Part shown: one piece after another, positions 36,344 to 48,347 of the stretch
How the letters are laid out: every line of letters begins with the position of its first letter
Numbering within the stretch: position 1 is the first letter of the stretch
NCBI GenBank assembly: GCA_038143435.1
Contig: JAYQLX010000003.1
Span: 62,001-126,000, forward strand
Origin: UBA8337 sp038143435
GTDB lineage: Bacteria; Pseudomonadota; Alphaproteobacteria; RS24
Length of the DNA: 64,000 nucleotides
Reading direction: 5' to 3'
Translations under genes and position numbers: made by a program
Notes under the pieces: model-generated
Database searches by the model: none
Told to the model about the DNA's origin: nothing
The model's input: the letters and a program-made list of their open reading frames with translations, nothing else

Positions 36344-36913
36344 TTACAAAACCGCGCGCACTTCGCTGACCGAAGGCACATAATGTTTCAACAGATTTTC
36401 AACCCCTTGTTTCAAGGTCGCGGTGGCTGACGGGCAACCGGCACAAGCTCCGCGCATATGCAAAGAGACAATTCCGTCTTGAAAACCGTGAAAGACAATA
36501 TCGCCGCCATCTTGGGCCACGGCAGGGCGCACCCGCGTGTCGAGTATTTGTTTGATAATGGCCACGGTCTCAGCATCTTCTTCGGCAATCTCCGCCTCGG
36601 CAATATCGGCCCCGATAGCGGCGCCATCGACCATAAGCGGGCGCTCGGCAATGAAATGTTCCATCATGGCGGTCAGCAAAGCCGGTTTGACAATTTGCCA
36701 TTCCAGCCCGTCTTGTTTCGACACGACAATATAATCGGCCCCGAAAAACACCGAGGTAACGCCGTCAACGGCAAATAAGGCCGCCGCCAAAGGTGAGGCT
36801 TGCGCCGCTTCATCATTGGGGAAATCGACCGGCGGCATGGTGCCGGTCACTTCGCGGCCGGGCAGAAATTTCAAACTGGCCGGATTGGGCGTGTCTTCGG
36901 TTTGGATAAACAT
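36344..36913 (-). CDS. NifU-like Fe-S scaffold/carrier protein
   Basis: 189 residues. N-terminal Nfu-N domain: MFIQTEDTPNPASLKFLPG and GVTSVFFGADYIVVSK. C-terminal NifU domain: VRPAVAQDGGDIVFHGF and the cluster-binding cysteines C157 and C160 in RGACAGCPSA. Such proteins carry 4Fe-4S clusters to targets; in this window MiaB, endonuclease III and HemW use such clusters. Upstream of the nitroreductase by 10 bases on the same strand. Confidence 0.93.
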   Translation of the reverse strand: MFIQTEDTPNPASLKFLPGREVTGTMPPVDFPNDEAAQASPLAAALFAVDGVTSVFFGADYIVVSKQDGLEWQIVKPALLTAMMEHFIAERPLMVDGAAIGADIAEAEIAEEDAETVAIIKQILDTRVRPAVAQDGGDIVFHGFQDGIVSLHMRGACAGCPSATATLKQGVENLLKHYVPSVSEVRAVL

Positions 36914-36988
36914 GGGGCTTTTCCTTTTCTAAGCCTTATTCTCGCTCTTATATAAGCGGGGCGGCGCGCAAAACCAAGCGCGTGACCA

Positions 36989-37465
36989 TCACGTCAGCGC
37001 GTCAATCTCATCATCGGATAAATCGCCCGGCACAATGGTGACCGGAATATGCACTGCCGATTTACCCGCGCCAATGGCCGAGACCAGCGGACCGGGCCCA
37101 CCCGCACCGACCGCAGCGGCCAATACCAAAGTTGAAATGGAGCGGTCTTCATCAATCAACCGGGCAATTTCTTCGGCCAATTGACCGTGGCGAATATGGC
37201 TTTCGGGCTTTTCACCGCCCAGCATTTCCACCAAGGCGGCCGATTCGGTGAGAATTTTTTCCGCCTCGATTTCCGCTTCCTCTTTCATCAAGGTCGACAC
37301 GCCCAGCCAATGGTCATGCGTCTCCGGCTCAATGACCAGCAAAAGCGCAACCTTGCCGCCCGTGCCGTGGGCGCGGCGCGCGGCAAAGCGCAAAGCGGCG
37401 TGGCTTTCCGGTGTGCCGTCAACGACAATCAGGAATTTGCGTTGCAAATGGCGGTTAATATCCAT
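36989..37465 (-). CDS. Universal stress protein family (UspA-like)
   Basis: About 158 residues. Begins MDINRHLQRKFLIVVDGTPES, with the UspA fold core KFLIVVDGTPESHAALRFA and a C-terminal GPGPLVSAIGAGKSAVHIPVTIVPG. The canonical ATP loop G2xG9xG(S/T) is only loosely present, so nucleotide binding is uncertain. The start at 37465 removes a non-conserved upstream stretch. Between nifU and trpS, as in rhizobia. Confidence 0.87.
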   Translation of the reverse strand: MDINRHLQRKFLIVVDGTPESHAALRFAARRAHGTGGKVALLLVIEPETHDHWLGVSTLMKEEAEIEAEKILTESAALVEMLGGEKPESHIRHGQLAEEIARLIDEDRSISTLVLAAAVGAGGPGPLVSAIGAGKSAVHIPVTIVPGDLSDDEIDALT

Positions 37466-37513
37466 GGCTATTATGCTGCCAGTGCGGGGGCGGAGAGACA
37501 AGCAAAATCAGGC

Positions 37514-38527
37514 TCAGCTGCCCAGAAACCCCACATGTTTTCTGACCTCGGCCATCACCGGCTCGGCAATGGCGCGGGCCCGCTCGGCTCCGTCGGCCAG
37601 CACCGCATCAACGGCGCTCCGATCATTATTCAAACGCCGCATTTCATCGCCAATCGGCGCGATTTTGGCAATGGCCAGCTCGGCCAAAGCTTCTTTCAAG
37701 GCGGAAAATTGCTGACCGGCAAATTGGCCGATTATTTGCGCCAATTCCTGCTCGGCCAAAGCGGCATAAATGCCCAATAGATTGGCCGCCTCGGGCCGCC
37801 CGTCCAAACCGTCTTCGCTGTCCGGCAAGACATCGGGGTCGGTTTTGGCTTTGCGGATTTTCTTGGCAATGTCATCGGCGCTGTCGAGCATGGTGATGCG
37901 CGACAAATCAGACAGGTCGGATTTCGACATTTTCTTACTGCCGTCGCGCAGGCTCATCACCCGTGTCGCCGGCCCCTGAATGAGCGGCTCGGGCAGCGGG
38001 AAAAATCCTTCAGCGTCAAAATCATTATTGAACTTTTGCGCAATATCACGGGCCAATTCGAGATGTTGTTTTTGGTCTTCGCCGACCGGCACATGGGTCG
38101 CTTGATAGAGCAAAATATCGGCCGCCATGAGATTGGGGTAGACGTAAAGCCCGACCGAGGCTTTTTCGCGATCCTTGCCGGCCTTTTCCTTAAATTGCGT
38201 CATCCGATTGAGCCAGCCCATGCGCGCCACGCAATTCAACACCCATGCCAGTTCGGCATGTTGCGGCACTTGCGCTTGGTTAAAGACAATATGGTTTTTC
38301 GGGTCGACCCCGGCGGCAATAAAAGCAGCCGCCACTTCACGCGTATTGGCGGCCAATTCTTGCGGGTCTTGAAACACGGTAATGGCGTGCAAATCGACCA
38401 CGCAATAAAGACATTCATGGCTATTTTGCAGGGCGACAAAATTGCGAATGGCGCCGAGATAATTGCCCAAATGCAAATTGCCGGTCGGTTGGACACCGGA
38501 CAAAACGCGCAGCTTTGGCTCGCTCAT
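37514..38527 (-). CDS. trpS: Tryptophanyl-tRNA synthetase
   Basis: Class I synthetase charging tRNA-Trp. About 337 residues. The HIGH-type motif is PTGNLHLGNYLGA and the KMSKS loop is SKKMSKSDLSD, both intact; VGEDQKQHLELARDIAQ is the tryptophan-pocket block. Start taken at MSEPKLRVLSGVQPTG, the family-typical start, ten residues inside the longest frame. Downstream of murJ on the minus strand. Confidence 0.97.
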   Translation of the reverse strand: MSEPKLRVLSGVQPTGNLHLGNYLGAIRNFVALQNSHECLYCVVDLHAITVFQDPQELAANTREVAAAFIAAGVDPKNHIVFNQAQVPQHAELAWVLNCVARMGWLNRMTQFKEKAGKDREKASVGLYVYPNLMAADILLYQATHVPVGEDQKQHLELARDIAQKFNNDFDAEGFFPLPEPLIQGPATRVMSLRDGSKKMSKSDLSDLSRITMLDSADDIAKKIRKAKTDPDVLPDSEDGLDGRPEAANLLGIYAALAEQELAQIIGQFAGQQFSALKEALAELAIAKIAPIGDEMRRLNNDRSAVDAVLADGAERARAIAEPVMAEVRKHVGFLGS

Positions 38528-38597
38528 CAGATTTCCTTTTTGCTCACACCGCCCCATGCGGCGGTTGCGCAGGCGGTCATAGCCCGTTTATGGCGCA

Positions 38598-40172
38598 TCA
38601 CTGGCTGCCTCGCAAGAGGCCGACATCGCCGCGGCGCAACCCGCCTAAAGCGACCACCGCCAGCCCGTAAACCAATGCCCCGGCCGCAATAAACCCGGCA
38701 AGCCAAGCCGCCAAACCCGATAAACTGTCGGACAAAATATCCCGCGGCAAAAGACCCATGCCCTGATAGAGCGCCCACCCCATCAACGCCGCCGCCACAA
38801 GCTGCGCTGCCAAGCGACGCAGCAGCGACCATGACAAATGATAAATATCGCGCCGCGCCATGCGCCACAGCATTAAGGTCAGGGTTACCCAACCGGCCAT
38901 GACAGTGGCAAAGGCAATGGCCGGAGCACCAAAGCGTGCAAACAGGGCCAGAGATAGAGCGATATTGACGCCGACGCCAATGGCCCCGTCAATCAGCGGC
39001 GCGCGCGTGTCTTGGCGGGCAAAAAAGGAGGGCTGCAACGCCTTGACCATAACAAAAGCCGGCAGACCGAAGCTGAACACGATAATCAACTGCGCGGTCA
39101 TGGCGCTGTCGGCCGCGCTGAACGCGCCGCGCTCAAACAAAAGGCTGACAATCGGCGCTGCCAAAACCGCCAAGCCGACCGCCGCCGGCAAAGTCAGGCC
39201 ACTGGCCGCCAGCACCGCCATATCTTGCGCGCCATGCGCCGCCGCCGTCTCGCGATTGGCCAAATGGCGCGCCAATTCCGGCAAAAGCGCCACTGAAAGC
39301 GCCACGCCGATAACCCCCATGGGTAATTGATAGAGCCGGTCGGCATAATAAAGCCACGCCGCCGCCCCGGCTTGGTTGGTGGCAATCGAGGTGCCGACCA
39401 GCAAATTTATCTGCCCGATACCGGCCGCCAAAATGCCCGGCACGGCCAAGCGCCAAACTTTTTTTACATCGTCGGAAAGCACCGGCCGCGATAAGGCAAC
39501 ACGCAAAGCGGCGCGCCGTGCCGCCATAAAGACAAAGAGAAATTGCGCCAGACCGGCCAGCACGACGGCGTAAATCACATAATCGAGCAAGCGCGCATCG
39601 CCCATGGGCACGCCGTCAAGCACCGCCAAAGCCATGGCCGCTATGAGCACTAAATTGAGCAAAATCGGCGCAAAAGCGGCTGCGAAAAAGCGATTGACCG
39701 CATTGAGCATGGCGGCAAAAAGCGCCATGAGGGACATGAAAATCAAATAGGGAAAACTGATGCGCGCATAATGCACGGCGAGGGCAAATTTTTCATCATC
39801 ACCGGCAAAGCCTTGCGCCAAAGCAAGCACCAAAGCGGGCATGAAAATTTCCGCCAAAAGTGTAAACACGGCCAAAGCGGCCAGCAAAACGGAAAATATC
39901 TGACCGGCAAAGGCCAGCGCCGCGCTTTCCCCTTTTGGTTCAAGGCGTTCTGAAAATAGCGGCACAAAGGCGGCGTTAAACGCGCCTTCGGCAAAAAGCC
40001 GACGAAACAAATTGGGCAGGCGAAACGCAATGACGAAAATCTCCGCCAATGGCCCCGCCCCCATTAAGGCGGCGAGAAAAATATCGCGGATAAAGCCGGT
40101 CAGGCGGCTCGCCATTGTGGCGCTGCCAACCAATGCGGCATTGGATAAAATTCCCCGGCTCGGGCGCGCCAT
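38598..40172 (-). CDS. murJ: Lipid II flippase MurJ
   Basis: Inner-membrane flippase for the peptidoglycan precursor lipid II. 524 residues with about 14 hydrophobic segments. The N-terminus GSATMASRLTGFIRDIFLAALMG and FRLPNLFRRLFAEGAFNAAFVP are the MurJ/MviN signature with conserved arginines. Also AAWLYYADRLYQLPMGVIGVAL. The gene almost touches glnD (one base gap after its stop), the usual arrangement in rhizobia. Intact. Confidence 0.96.
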   Translation of the reverse strand: MARPSRGILSNAALVGSATMASRLTGFIRDIFLAALMGAGPLAEIFVIAFRLPNLFRRLFAEGAFNAAFVPLFSERLEPKGESAALAFAGQIFSVLLAALAVFTLLAEIFMPALVLALAQGFAGDDEKFALAVHYARISFPYLIFMSLMALFAAMLNAVNRFFAAAFAPILLNLVLIAAMALAVLDGVPMGDARLLDYVIYAVVLAGLAQFLFVFMAARRAALRVALSRPVLSDDVKKVWRLAVPGILAAGIGQINLLVGTSIATNQAGAAAWLYYADRLYQLPMGVIGVALSVALLPELARHLANRETAAAHGAQDMAVLAASGLTLPAAVGLAVLAAPIVSLLFERGAFSAADSAMTAQLIIVFSFGLPAFVMVKALQPSFFARQDTRAPLIDGAIGVGVNIALSLALFARFGAPAIAFATVMAGWVTLTLMLWRMARRDIYHLSWSLLRRLAAQLVAAALMGWALYQGMGLLPRDILSDSLSGLAAWLAGFIAAGALVYGLAVVALGGLRRGDVGLLRGSQ

Positions 40173-40173
40173 A

Positions 40174-43010
40174 TCAGGCGGCCTTTGACTTGCCGCGCTT
40201 GTCGGAACCGGGCCGCCGCGTCGGCTTTTTGGGTTGCGCCGCTTTCACCGGATTATCGATAACGCGGCGCAAAACGGCGCGTAATTTTTTCTGCCGCGCC
40301 GCTTCGGTAATTTGCGCGCCCGATAAATCAGTAACGTGAAACACATCGACCGCGCGCTCGCCAAAAGTGGCAATCCGCGCCGCCGAAACCGACAGATTGA
40401 GATCAAACAAAGCGCGCAAAAGCGCATAAAGCAGCCCCTGCCGGTCAAGCCCGCTCACTTCAATGACGCTGGCATTGGTCGGCCAGCTGGTTGGAAATGC
40501 GCACTTGCGGTGCCAAATCAAAGGCCTCAATATGCGCGCGTTTCGGGGCCGCATCCAAACGGTCGGGGACAATCACCTGGCCCGATAAAACATCGCGCAT
40601 GGTGGTAATTAAGCGCTTGCCTTATCGGATGATAAAGGCCCGGCTGACCGCGATCGGCAACATGCAGCGCATCGATGGCCAAACCGTCCCGCGTGGTTGT
40701 GATGCGCGCGTCCAAAATGGTCAAACCGGCCAGCGCGCAGGCCCCGGCGAGACGGGCAAACAGCCCGGCATGGTCTTGGCAGATAATGGTGATTTCCGAA
40801 CAATCGCGCAGCTTATCGCCATGCACTTCCAGCGCCATCGGCTCGCCCGCCATTTCCATAGCCGTAATCATATCGGCATGGCGCAGCTGCGCCTCGGTCG
40901 GGAAGCTGAGCCAATAAGCGTCGGATTGGCGGCGCATATAGGCGTTTAATTTGCGTTTGCTCCAATCCTTATCGAGCAATTGCGCAAAAGCGGTTTTGGC
41001 CCCATCAAGGCGTTCGCCGCGCGCCGCCAATGCCGTGCCGGCATTGAAGCGCGAGGCGGTTTCGGCATAAAGCTCGCGCAAAAGCTGCGCTTTCCAGCCA
41101 TTAAACACGCCGGGCCCGACGGCCTTAATATCGACCTCAGTGAGCACGAATAAATGATTGAGGCGTTCCATGCTTTGCACGGTTTTGGCAAAATCTTCGA
41201 CCGTGCGCGGGTCGGCTAAATCACGTCTTTGCGCCACATCGCTCATCACCAAATGCTCATGCACCAGCCATTCGGTCAATGCCGTTTCAGCCTTTGAAAA
41301 ACCGAGACGCGGCCCGAGCTTGCGGGCGATACGCGCGCCCGCAATGGAATGGTCTTCGGGTCGCCCTTTGGCAATATCATGCAGCAAAGTGGCGAGATAA
41401 ATGACGCGTCGATTGACCGCGCCATTATTCAATAATTCCGTGGCCAATGGATGCGCCTGCGCCACTGCACCGCTTTTTCAATTTCGCGCAACAGGCCGAG
41501 GGCGCGCAACAAATGCTCATCGGCCGTATAATGGTGATACATGTTGAACTGCATAAGCGCGACAATGCGCCCGAAATCGGGGACAAATCGGCCCAGCACA
41601 CCGGCCTCATTCATGCGCCGCAAAATCCGTTCCGGGTCGCGCTTTGAGGTCAAAAGGTCGAGAAATAATTTATTCGCCGTTTCATCTTGCCGCAAAGCCT
41701 CATCAATCAAATGCGTATGTTGGGTGATGGCGCGCAGCGTGTCGGGGTGAATATCCAATCCGGTGCTGTCGGCGAGATGGAACACGCGAATAAGATTGAC
41801 CGGATTGCGCTTGAATATATCGGCGCGCGCCATTTTCAGGCGGCTCGCCCCAATGGTAAAACCGTCGACTTGTTTTTGGCGTCGAAACAGCGCCGGCAAA
41901 CGCGCGGCAGCGCGCGGTTTTTTCTGTGCCGCTTCCAAAGAGGCGCAATAAATGGCCGTCAAATCGCCGACATTTTTGGCGACCAGAAAATACCGCCGCA
42001 TGAATTTTTCAACCGGCTTCATGCCTGATTTTTTGCCGCCATCCGCTTTGTCTTGCGCCGCCGGATAGAAAAAACCGGCCATTGGTTTTTGCACATCAAA
42101 ACTCAAACGCTCTTGCGCCATATCGGTGAGAAAATGCAAATGGCAGCGCACATGCCAGAGAAAATCATCGCATTTTCGAAACAGGCGCAATTCCTCCGCC
42201 GTCAGCACGCCAAGGCCGACCAGATCATCAAGCGCTTCGACTTGATAGCTGTAACGCGCAATCCAAAACAAAGTATTCAAATCACGCAAACCGCCCTTGC
42301 CCTCTTTCAAATTGGGCTCGACCAAATAACGCGAACGACCGGTTTTTTCATGCCGCTCATCGCGTTCAGCCAGTTTGGCGGTCACGAATTGACGCGCCGT
42401 GCCATCCATGATTTTGTTTTGAAAGGCCTCTTTATAGGCCTCAAATAGCGGCGCACTGCCCCATAAAAACCGGCTTTCGAGCATGGCGGTGCGCACCGTC
42501 ATATCGGCTTGCGCTTGCGTCACACATTCATTGACCGAGCGCGTCGCATGGCCGACTTTCAGCCCCAAATCCCACAACATATAGAGAATATATTCGACAA
42601 AACTTTCGCTGGTCGCATTGCGCTTATAGGGCAGGAGAAACAATAAATCGATGTCGGAATGCGGCGCCAAACGGCCACGGCCATAGCCCCCGACCGCCAC
42701 CATAGTGACTTTTTCAGCATCCGTCGGATTGGCGATGAACACAACACATGGGTGGAAACAAAATCAGCCAATGGCGCCCAGCATGGCATCCATTTGCGCC
42801 GATAAGGTCTCGGCGCATTTGGCGCCTTTTAAGCGCTTTTCTTCCAGATCTTGGCGCGCGGCGGCGCGGTCATCGGCCATTTGGGCACGCAATTCATCCA
42901 GCACGGCGAGGCGCAAGCCTTTTATCATCGCCCTGATGGGTTTGCGCCAAAGCCGACAAGCGCTCGGCCAAAGGCCGCTGTCGGTTTTTCGCCGGATTGT
43001 TTTTTGCCAT
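40174..43010 (-). CDS. glnD: Bifunctional uridylyltransferase/uridylyl-removing enzyme GlnD (about six frame breaks)
   Basis: Nitrogen sensor that uridylylates and deuridylylates PII proteins. Order of parts: start MAKNNPAKNRQRPLAERL (43010); nucleotidyltransferase site GGYGRGRLAPHSDIDLLF; PII-UTase block; HD site LATLLHDIAKGRPEDHS; two C-terminal ACT domains (ITIICQDHAGLFARLAG and IEVSGLDRQGLLYALLR). Breaks are inferred near 42920-42923 (A4), 42761-42780, 42730-42748, 41474-41478 (A5 in the gene strand), 40600-40622 and 40474-40482; each needs one base. Total about 945 residues, normal. Such regular one-base repairs point to sequencing indels. Confidence 0.9.
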
Positions 43011-43131
43011 GACGGCAATCCTTTCTCGCCCGTCTGCGGGCCATTATTCCTATCGCCTTCATATAGCATGAATTGCGGCCAAATCACGGCCTTGTCACAA
43101 GCTTATCAAACGGTGCAAAACGCTCGCGCCG

Positions 43132-45910
43132 CTAAACCGTATCGTCATTTTTATCGGCCAATTCTTGCAATTGATAAATCCAGTCAAGCGCCTCACGCGG
43201 GCTCATCCGATCCGGCTCAAGCGCCGCAAGCGCAGCGCGCAGATTATCTTGCGTTTGTTCATGTGCCGCCCCGACATCAGGGCGCGCCTCAAATAGCGGC
43301 AACGCATTGAGTTTATCTCCGCCTTGTGCTGCATCATTTTCTTCCAATTGCGCCAAGACATGGCGCGCCCGCAAAGTGACGCCGGGCGGCAAGTCCGGCC
43401 AATTCGGCGACATGAATGCCGTAAGAGCGGTCGGCCGCGCCGCTGCCGACCTCATGCAAAAACACCAATTGCCCGTCATGCTCGCGCACTTTCATCGAAG
43501 CATTGGCGAGTCCATCCAAGCGCTCCGCCAGCGCCGTCAATTCGTGATAATGGGTCGCAAATAAGGTGCGGCAGCCAATCACATTGTGCAAATATTCAAC
43601 GGTCGCCCAGGCCAAAGACAAGCCGTCAAATGTCGCCGTGCCGCGGCCAATCTCATCCAATATCACCAAAGCGCGCGGTCCCGCGCCGTTCAAAATCGCT
43701 GCCGTCTCAACCATTTCCACCATAAAGGTCGAGCGCCCGCGCGCCAGATCATCGGCCGCGCCGACGCGCGAATAAACCCGGTCAATAATGCCGATCTCGG
43801 CCTTTGCGGCAGGCACGAAACTGCCCATTTGGGCGATAATGGCAAGCAACGCATTTTGCCGCAAAAAGGTTGATTTGCCGGCCATATTGGGGCCGGTCAG
43901 GAGGCTCATGCGCGGTGCCGCATCACCCGCCGCATCGAGCGCGCAAGGATTGGCGATAAACGGCGCCGCTGCGTCGCGGCGCAAAGCCGTCTCGACAACC
44001 GGATGGCGCCCCGCCTCAATCAAAAAGCGCTTATCGTCAAAAAGCTGCGGGCGCACCCAATTTTCCGACCGCGCCATTTGCGCCAAAGCGGCGTTGACAT
44101 CAATTATTGCCAGCGCCTCGGCCAGCCCATCCAAAGCGTCACGCGCCGCCAAAATATCGTCGCTTAACTGCGCAAATAATTGCAGTTCAAGCGCCAAAGC
44201 GGTTTCACCGGCACGCGAGATTTGCCCCGCCAGTTCGGCCAATTCTGCGGTCGAAAAGCGGATCGAATTGGCCAAGGTTTGGCGATGGATAAACACCGCC
44301 TCATGCGGCGCTTGCATCAGCTTATCGCCTTGCGCGGCCGGCACATCAATATGATAGCCCAAAACGCCATTATGCTTGATCTTCAGCGCCTTAATGCCGG
44401 TCTCTTCAGCATAGCGATTTTGCAAAGCGGCAATGATACGACGGCTTTCATCGCGCAATGCCCGCGCCTCATCCAAGCCGGCGTGGAAACCGGCGGCGAT
44501 AAAGCCGCCATCGCGCGCCAAAAGGGGCAGCGTGTCGTCCAAAGCCTCATCAAGGCGCTGGCGCAAGCCGCTCAGCGCCGCGCTCTGTTCGCCAAGACAG
44601 GCAATTTGCGCTGCCAGCTCGCCACAATTTTCCGGCATTTTATCCAATAGCGCCGCCGCCAATTGCGTCGCCGCCTGCAAAGCCAGCGCAATGGCTTGCG
44701 CGTCGCGCGGGCCGCCGCGCTGCATGGCCAAACGATTGAGGGCGCGCGCCATATCAGGCACGGTTTTTAAGGCAGCACGCACGCTATCGGCCAAATCAGG
44801 CGCATCCATAAACGCCTGCACCGCGGCCAAACGCGCTTCAATATCATCGCGACATGTCAAAGGCGCATTAAGCCGCGACGCCAAAAGCCGCGCCCCGCCG
44901 GCGGTCACCGTGGCATCCAAAACATGCAGCAGACTGCCTTCGCGCGCGCCCGATAAGGTGCGGTTCAACTCAAGATTGCTGCGCGTCGCTGCGTCAAGCG
45001 CCATGATTTGCGCATCACGCTCCACCTGCGGCGCTTTCAGGCAAATTTGCGTGTCATATTGTGTCGCTTTAAAATAGCTGAGAATCTGCGCGCAAGCGAG
45101 ATTGACGGCGGCGCCTTCATGCGCCAACCCGTCACGGCAGGCAATGCCGAAATCGGCGGCGATTTTCTCGGCTGCCAGCTTTGACGTCACATCGCCGACC
45201 GTCGATATCATGGGCCTCACAGGGGACGCGCCATCGCCTTGGCTGTCGTGCAAAAGCGCGCCGAGCGCAGGGCTCTCGGGCATGGCAGCGGCCACCGCAT
45301 CGGGGACAATAATCTCGCATGGGCGCAAGCGCGCCAACAGCGCCGGCAACGCATCGGCATTGCAGGCGCTGGCAAAAAACGCGCCGGTCGACATATCTGC
45401 CCAGGCGACCGCCCAATCGGCTTTCGGTGCCTTACCGCGGCACGCCAAAGCGGCGATGAAATTATCCGCCTTGGCATCAAGCAAGCTGTCCTCATTGAGC
45501 GTTCCGGCCGTGACCAGACGCACCACTTCGCGGCGCACCACGGATTTTGAGCCGCGCTTTTTGGCCTCAGCCGGATCCTCGGTTTGCTCGCAAATGGCAA
45601 CACGGAACCCGGCTTTGATGAGGCGTTGCAAATAGCTCTCGCTGGCGTGATAAGGCACGCCGCACATAGGCACGGCAGCCCCCAAATGCTTGCCGCGATG
45701 GGTCAAGGTAATGTCAAGCGCCGCGGCCGCGGCGACCGCATCGTCAAAAAACAATTCGTAAAAATCGCCCATGCGATAAAACAAAAGCGCATCTTGATGG
45801 GCTTGCTTAATCGCCAAATATTGCGCCATCATCGGCGTCGGCTTATCACCCATGGCAGGCTTGGCGGCCTTGGCGGCGGTATTTTCAGGGCTGGTAGCGG
45901 AAGCGGACAT
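43132..45910 (-). CDS. mutS: DNA mismatch repair protein MutS (one 3' frame break)
   Basis: Recognises mismatches and signals to MutL. The mismatch-binding wedge is in YRMGDFYELFFDDA (the conserved F-x-E). ATPase motifs: Walker A LLTGPNMAGKSTFLRQNA, Walker B/Q-loop FMVEMVETAAIL and LVILDEIGRGTATFDGLSLAW. Near 43384-43394 the frame breaks; one base restores AELAGLPPGVTLRARHVL and the C-terminal tail to 43132. About 926 residues. Divergent from maeB; upstream of glnD as in rhizobia. Confidence 0.94.
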
Positions 45911-46060
45911 GGCCTTTAGTTTAGCAAAGCAGCGCGCCTTGCGACACGCTTTGAGCCTGTTTCGGGCACAAAAAGCTGTTGAATTTATTTTGTTTTCTTG
46001 ACAGCCCCTCGCCTTGTCTTTGCCGCGGCAAAGCCCTAAAAGCCGATAGAACAGAGACGC
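45911..46060. promoter_or_regulatory. Divergent mutS/maeB intergenic region
   Basis: 150 bases between two divergent starts, so it must hold both promoters. On the plus strand a perfect TTGACA lies at 45998-46003, but no good -10 follows at 16-18 bases. I cannot define either promoter further. Confidence 0.4.
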
Positions 46061-48333
46061 ATGATGAGTGACACGGAAAAAAACTTCACCGATGAGGAAG
46101 CCTTACGCTTTCACGCAAACGGCAAGCCGGGCAAGCTTGAAATAAGCCCCACCAAACCGATGGCGACCCAACGGGATTTGTCGCTCGCCTATTCGCCGGG
46201 CGTCGCCGTGCCGGTCGAGGCGATCGCGGAAAATGCCGATGCCTCATATGATTTGACGGCGCGCGGCAATATGGTGGCAGTGATTTCCAATGGCACGGCC
46301 ATTTTGGGGCTCGGCAATTTGGGGGCGCTGGCTTCCAAGCCGGTCATGGAAGGCAAGGCGGTTTTGTTCAAACGCTTTGCCGATGTCGATTCCATTGATT
46401 TGGAGCTTGATACACAAGACCCGCAAGAGATTGTCGATGCGGTCAAATATATGGGCCCGAGCTTTGGCGGCATTAATTTGGAAGACATAAAGGCACCCGA
46501 TTGCTTCATTATTGAGCAGCAATTGCGCGAGCTGATGGACATTCCCGTGTTTCATGACGACCAGCACGGCACGGCGATTATTTGCGCCGCCGGTCTCATC
46601 AATGCGCTGCATTTGACCGGCAAGGAAATGAAAGACATTAAAGTCTGCGTCAACGGCGCCGGCGCCGCCGGCATTGCCTGTTTGAGCTTATCAAAGCCAT
46701 GGGCGTGGCGCATGACAATGCGATTTTATGCGACACAAAAGGGGTCATTTATAAGGGCCGCAAAGAGGGCATGAACCAATGGAAATCGGCCCATGCCGCT
46801 GACACGAAAGCGCGCAGCCTGGCCGACGCGATGAATGGGGCGGATGTGTTTTTGGGCCTGTCGGTCAAAGGCGCCGTGACCGAGGATATGGTTAAAACCA
46901 TGGCCGATAAGCCGATTATTTTTGCCATGGCCAATCCCGATCCGGAGATTACACCGGAAGAAGTTGCCGCCATTCGCGACGATGCCATTATGGCGACCGG
47001 ACGCTCGGATTATCCCAATCAGGTCAATAATGTTTTGGGCTTTCCGTATATTTTCCGCGGCGCTTTGGATGTGCGCGCCACCACCATTAATGATGCGATG
47101 AAAATTGCCTGCGCCGAGGCTCTGGCCATGCTGGCGCGTGAAGATGTCCCCGATGAAGTGGCCGCTGCCTATGATGGCGAGCGCCCGCGCTTTGGCCCGC
47201 GCTATATTATTCCGGTGCCGTTTGACCCGCGCCTGATCAGCGAAATTCCGCCTGCCGTGGCACGCGCCGCCATGGATAGCGGTGTGGCGCGTGCGCCGAT
47301 TGTCGATATGGAGGCCTATCAAGACCGCCTGAAAGCGCGGCTTGACCCGACCGCCAGCTCGATACAAATCATCATGAACAAATCCAAGCAAAACGCCAAA
47401 CGGATGATTTTTGCCGAGGGCGAGCAAGAGCAGGTCATTCGCGCCGCCGTTGCCTATAAGGATTTGGGGCTGGGTGAGCCGATTCTCGTCGGCACGGAGC
47501 AAATTGTCCGCGACAATATGAAGGCCTTGGGGCTTGACGGACGCGACGATATTGAAATCCGTGACACGCGCGCCTCTGATCGCGTTGGCGATTACAGCGG
47601 ATTTTTATTCGAACGGCTGCAACGACGCGGCCGCTTAATGCGCGATTGCGAGCGCATGGTGGCCAATGATCGCAATATTTTCGGCGCTTGCGCTTTGGCG
47701 CGCGGCGATGCTGACGCCATGGTCACCGGCGTCACGCGCTCTTATTCCATTACCTTGGAAGAAGTCTCGAAAGTCATTGACCCGCGCCCCGGCCAGCGCG
47801 TGATGGGCATGTCCATGCTGGTCACCCGTCCCGGACGCACCGTCATGGTGGCCGACACCAATGTCATTGATATGCCGAGTGCCGAAGAACTGGCCGATAT
47901 TGCGTGCCAAAGCGCCGCCACGGCGCGCGCCTTGGGCCATGAGCCGCGCGTTGCCATGCTCGCTTATTCCACTTTCGGTCATCCCGAAGGCGACCGATCG
48001 GTTTATGTGCGCGAGGCGGTCAAACTCCTGGATGCGCGCAATGTTGATTTTGAATATGAAGGCGAAATGGCCGCCGATGTGGCGCTCAATCGCGAAGCCA
48101 TGCAGCGCTATCCGTTTTGCCGCTTGACCGAGCCGGCCAATGTTTTGGTCATGCCGGCCATTCACTCGGCTTCCATTTCGACCAAAATGTTGGAAGAATT
48201 GGGGCAAGCAACGCTGATCGGCCCTATCCTTATCGGTCTGGCGCAGCCGGTGCAAATTGCCCGTATCGGGGCGACGGCAACGGAAGTGCTCAATATGGCG
48301 GCGATTGCCGCTTATGGTCTGGAGAGCATTTAG
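46061..48333 (+). CDS. maeB: NADP-dependent malic enzyme with phosphotransacetylase-like domain (one frame break)
   Basis: Oxidative decarboxylation of malate to pyruvate. About 757 residues. Malic enzyme part: SLAYSPGVAVPVEAIAE, NGTAILGLGNLGALASKPVM, DIPVFHDDQHGTAI, the Rossmann site CVNGAGAAGIACL, and MANPDPEITPEEV. C-terminal phosphotransacetylase-like part from about 430: RMIFAEGEQEQVIRAA and AMVTGVTRSYSITLEEV; it is regulatory in known MaeB enzymes. The frame breaks at 46679-46690 and one base gives LIKAMGVAHDN. Divergent from mutS. Confidence 0.93.
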
Positions 48334-48347
48334 CTTTTAGTCCCGCA

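Noticed and set aside
40174..43010. GlnD as a pseudogene
   Set aside because: About six breaks, but each is a single base and all domains with catalytic motifs are preserved in order. Surrounding essential genes show the same pattern.
45998..46020. Sigma-70 promoter of maeB
   Set aside because: TTGACA is perfect, but no -10 box lies at 16-18 bases. Kept only as a note on the intergenic region.
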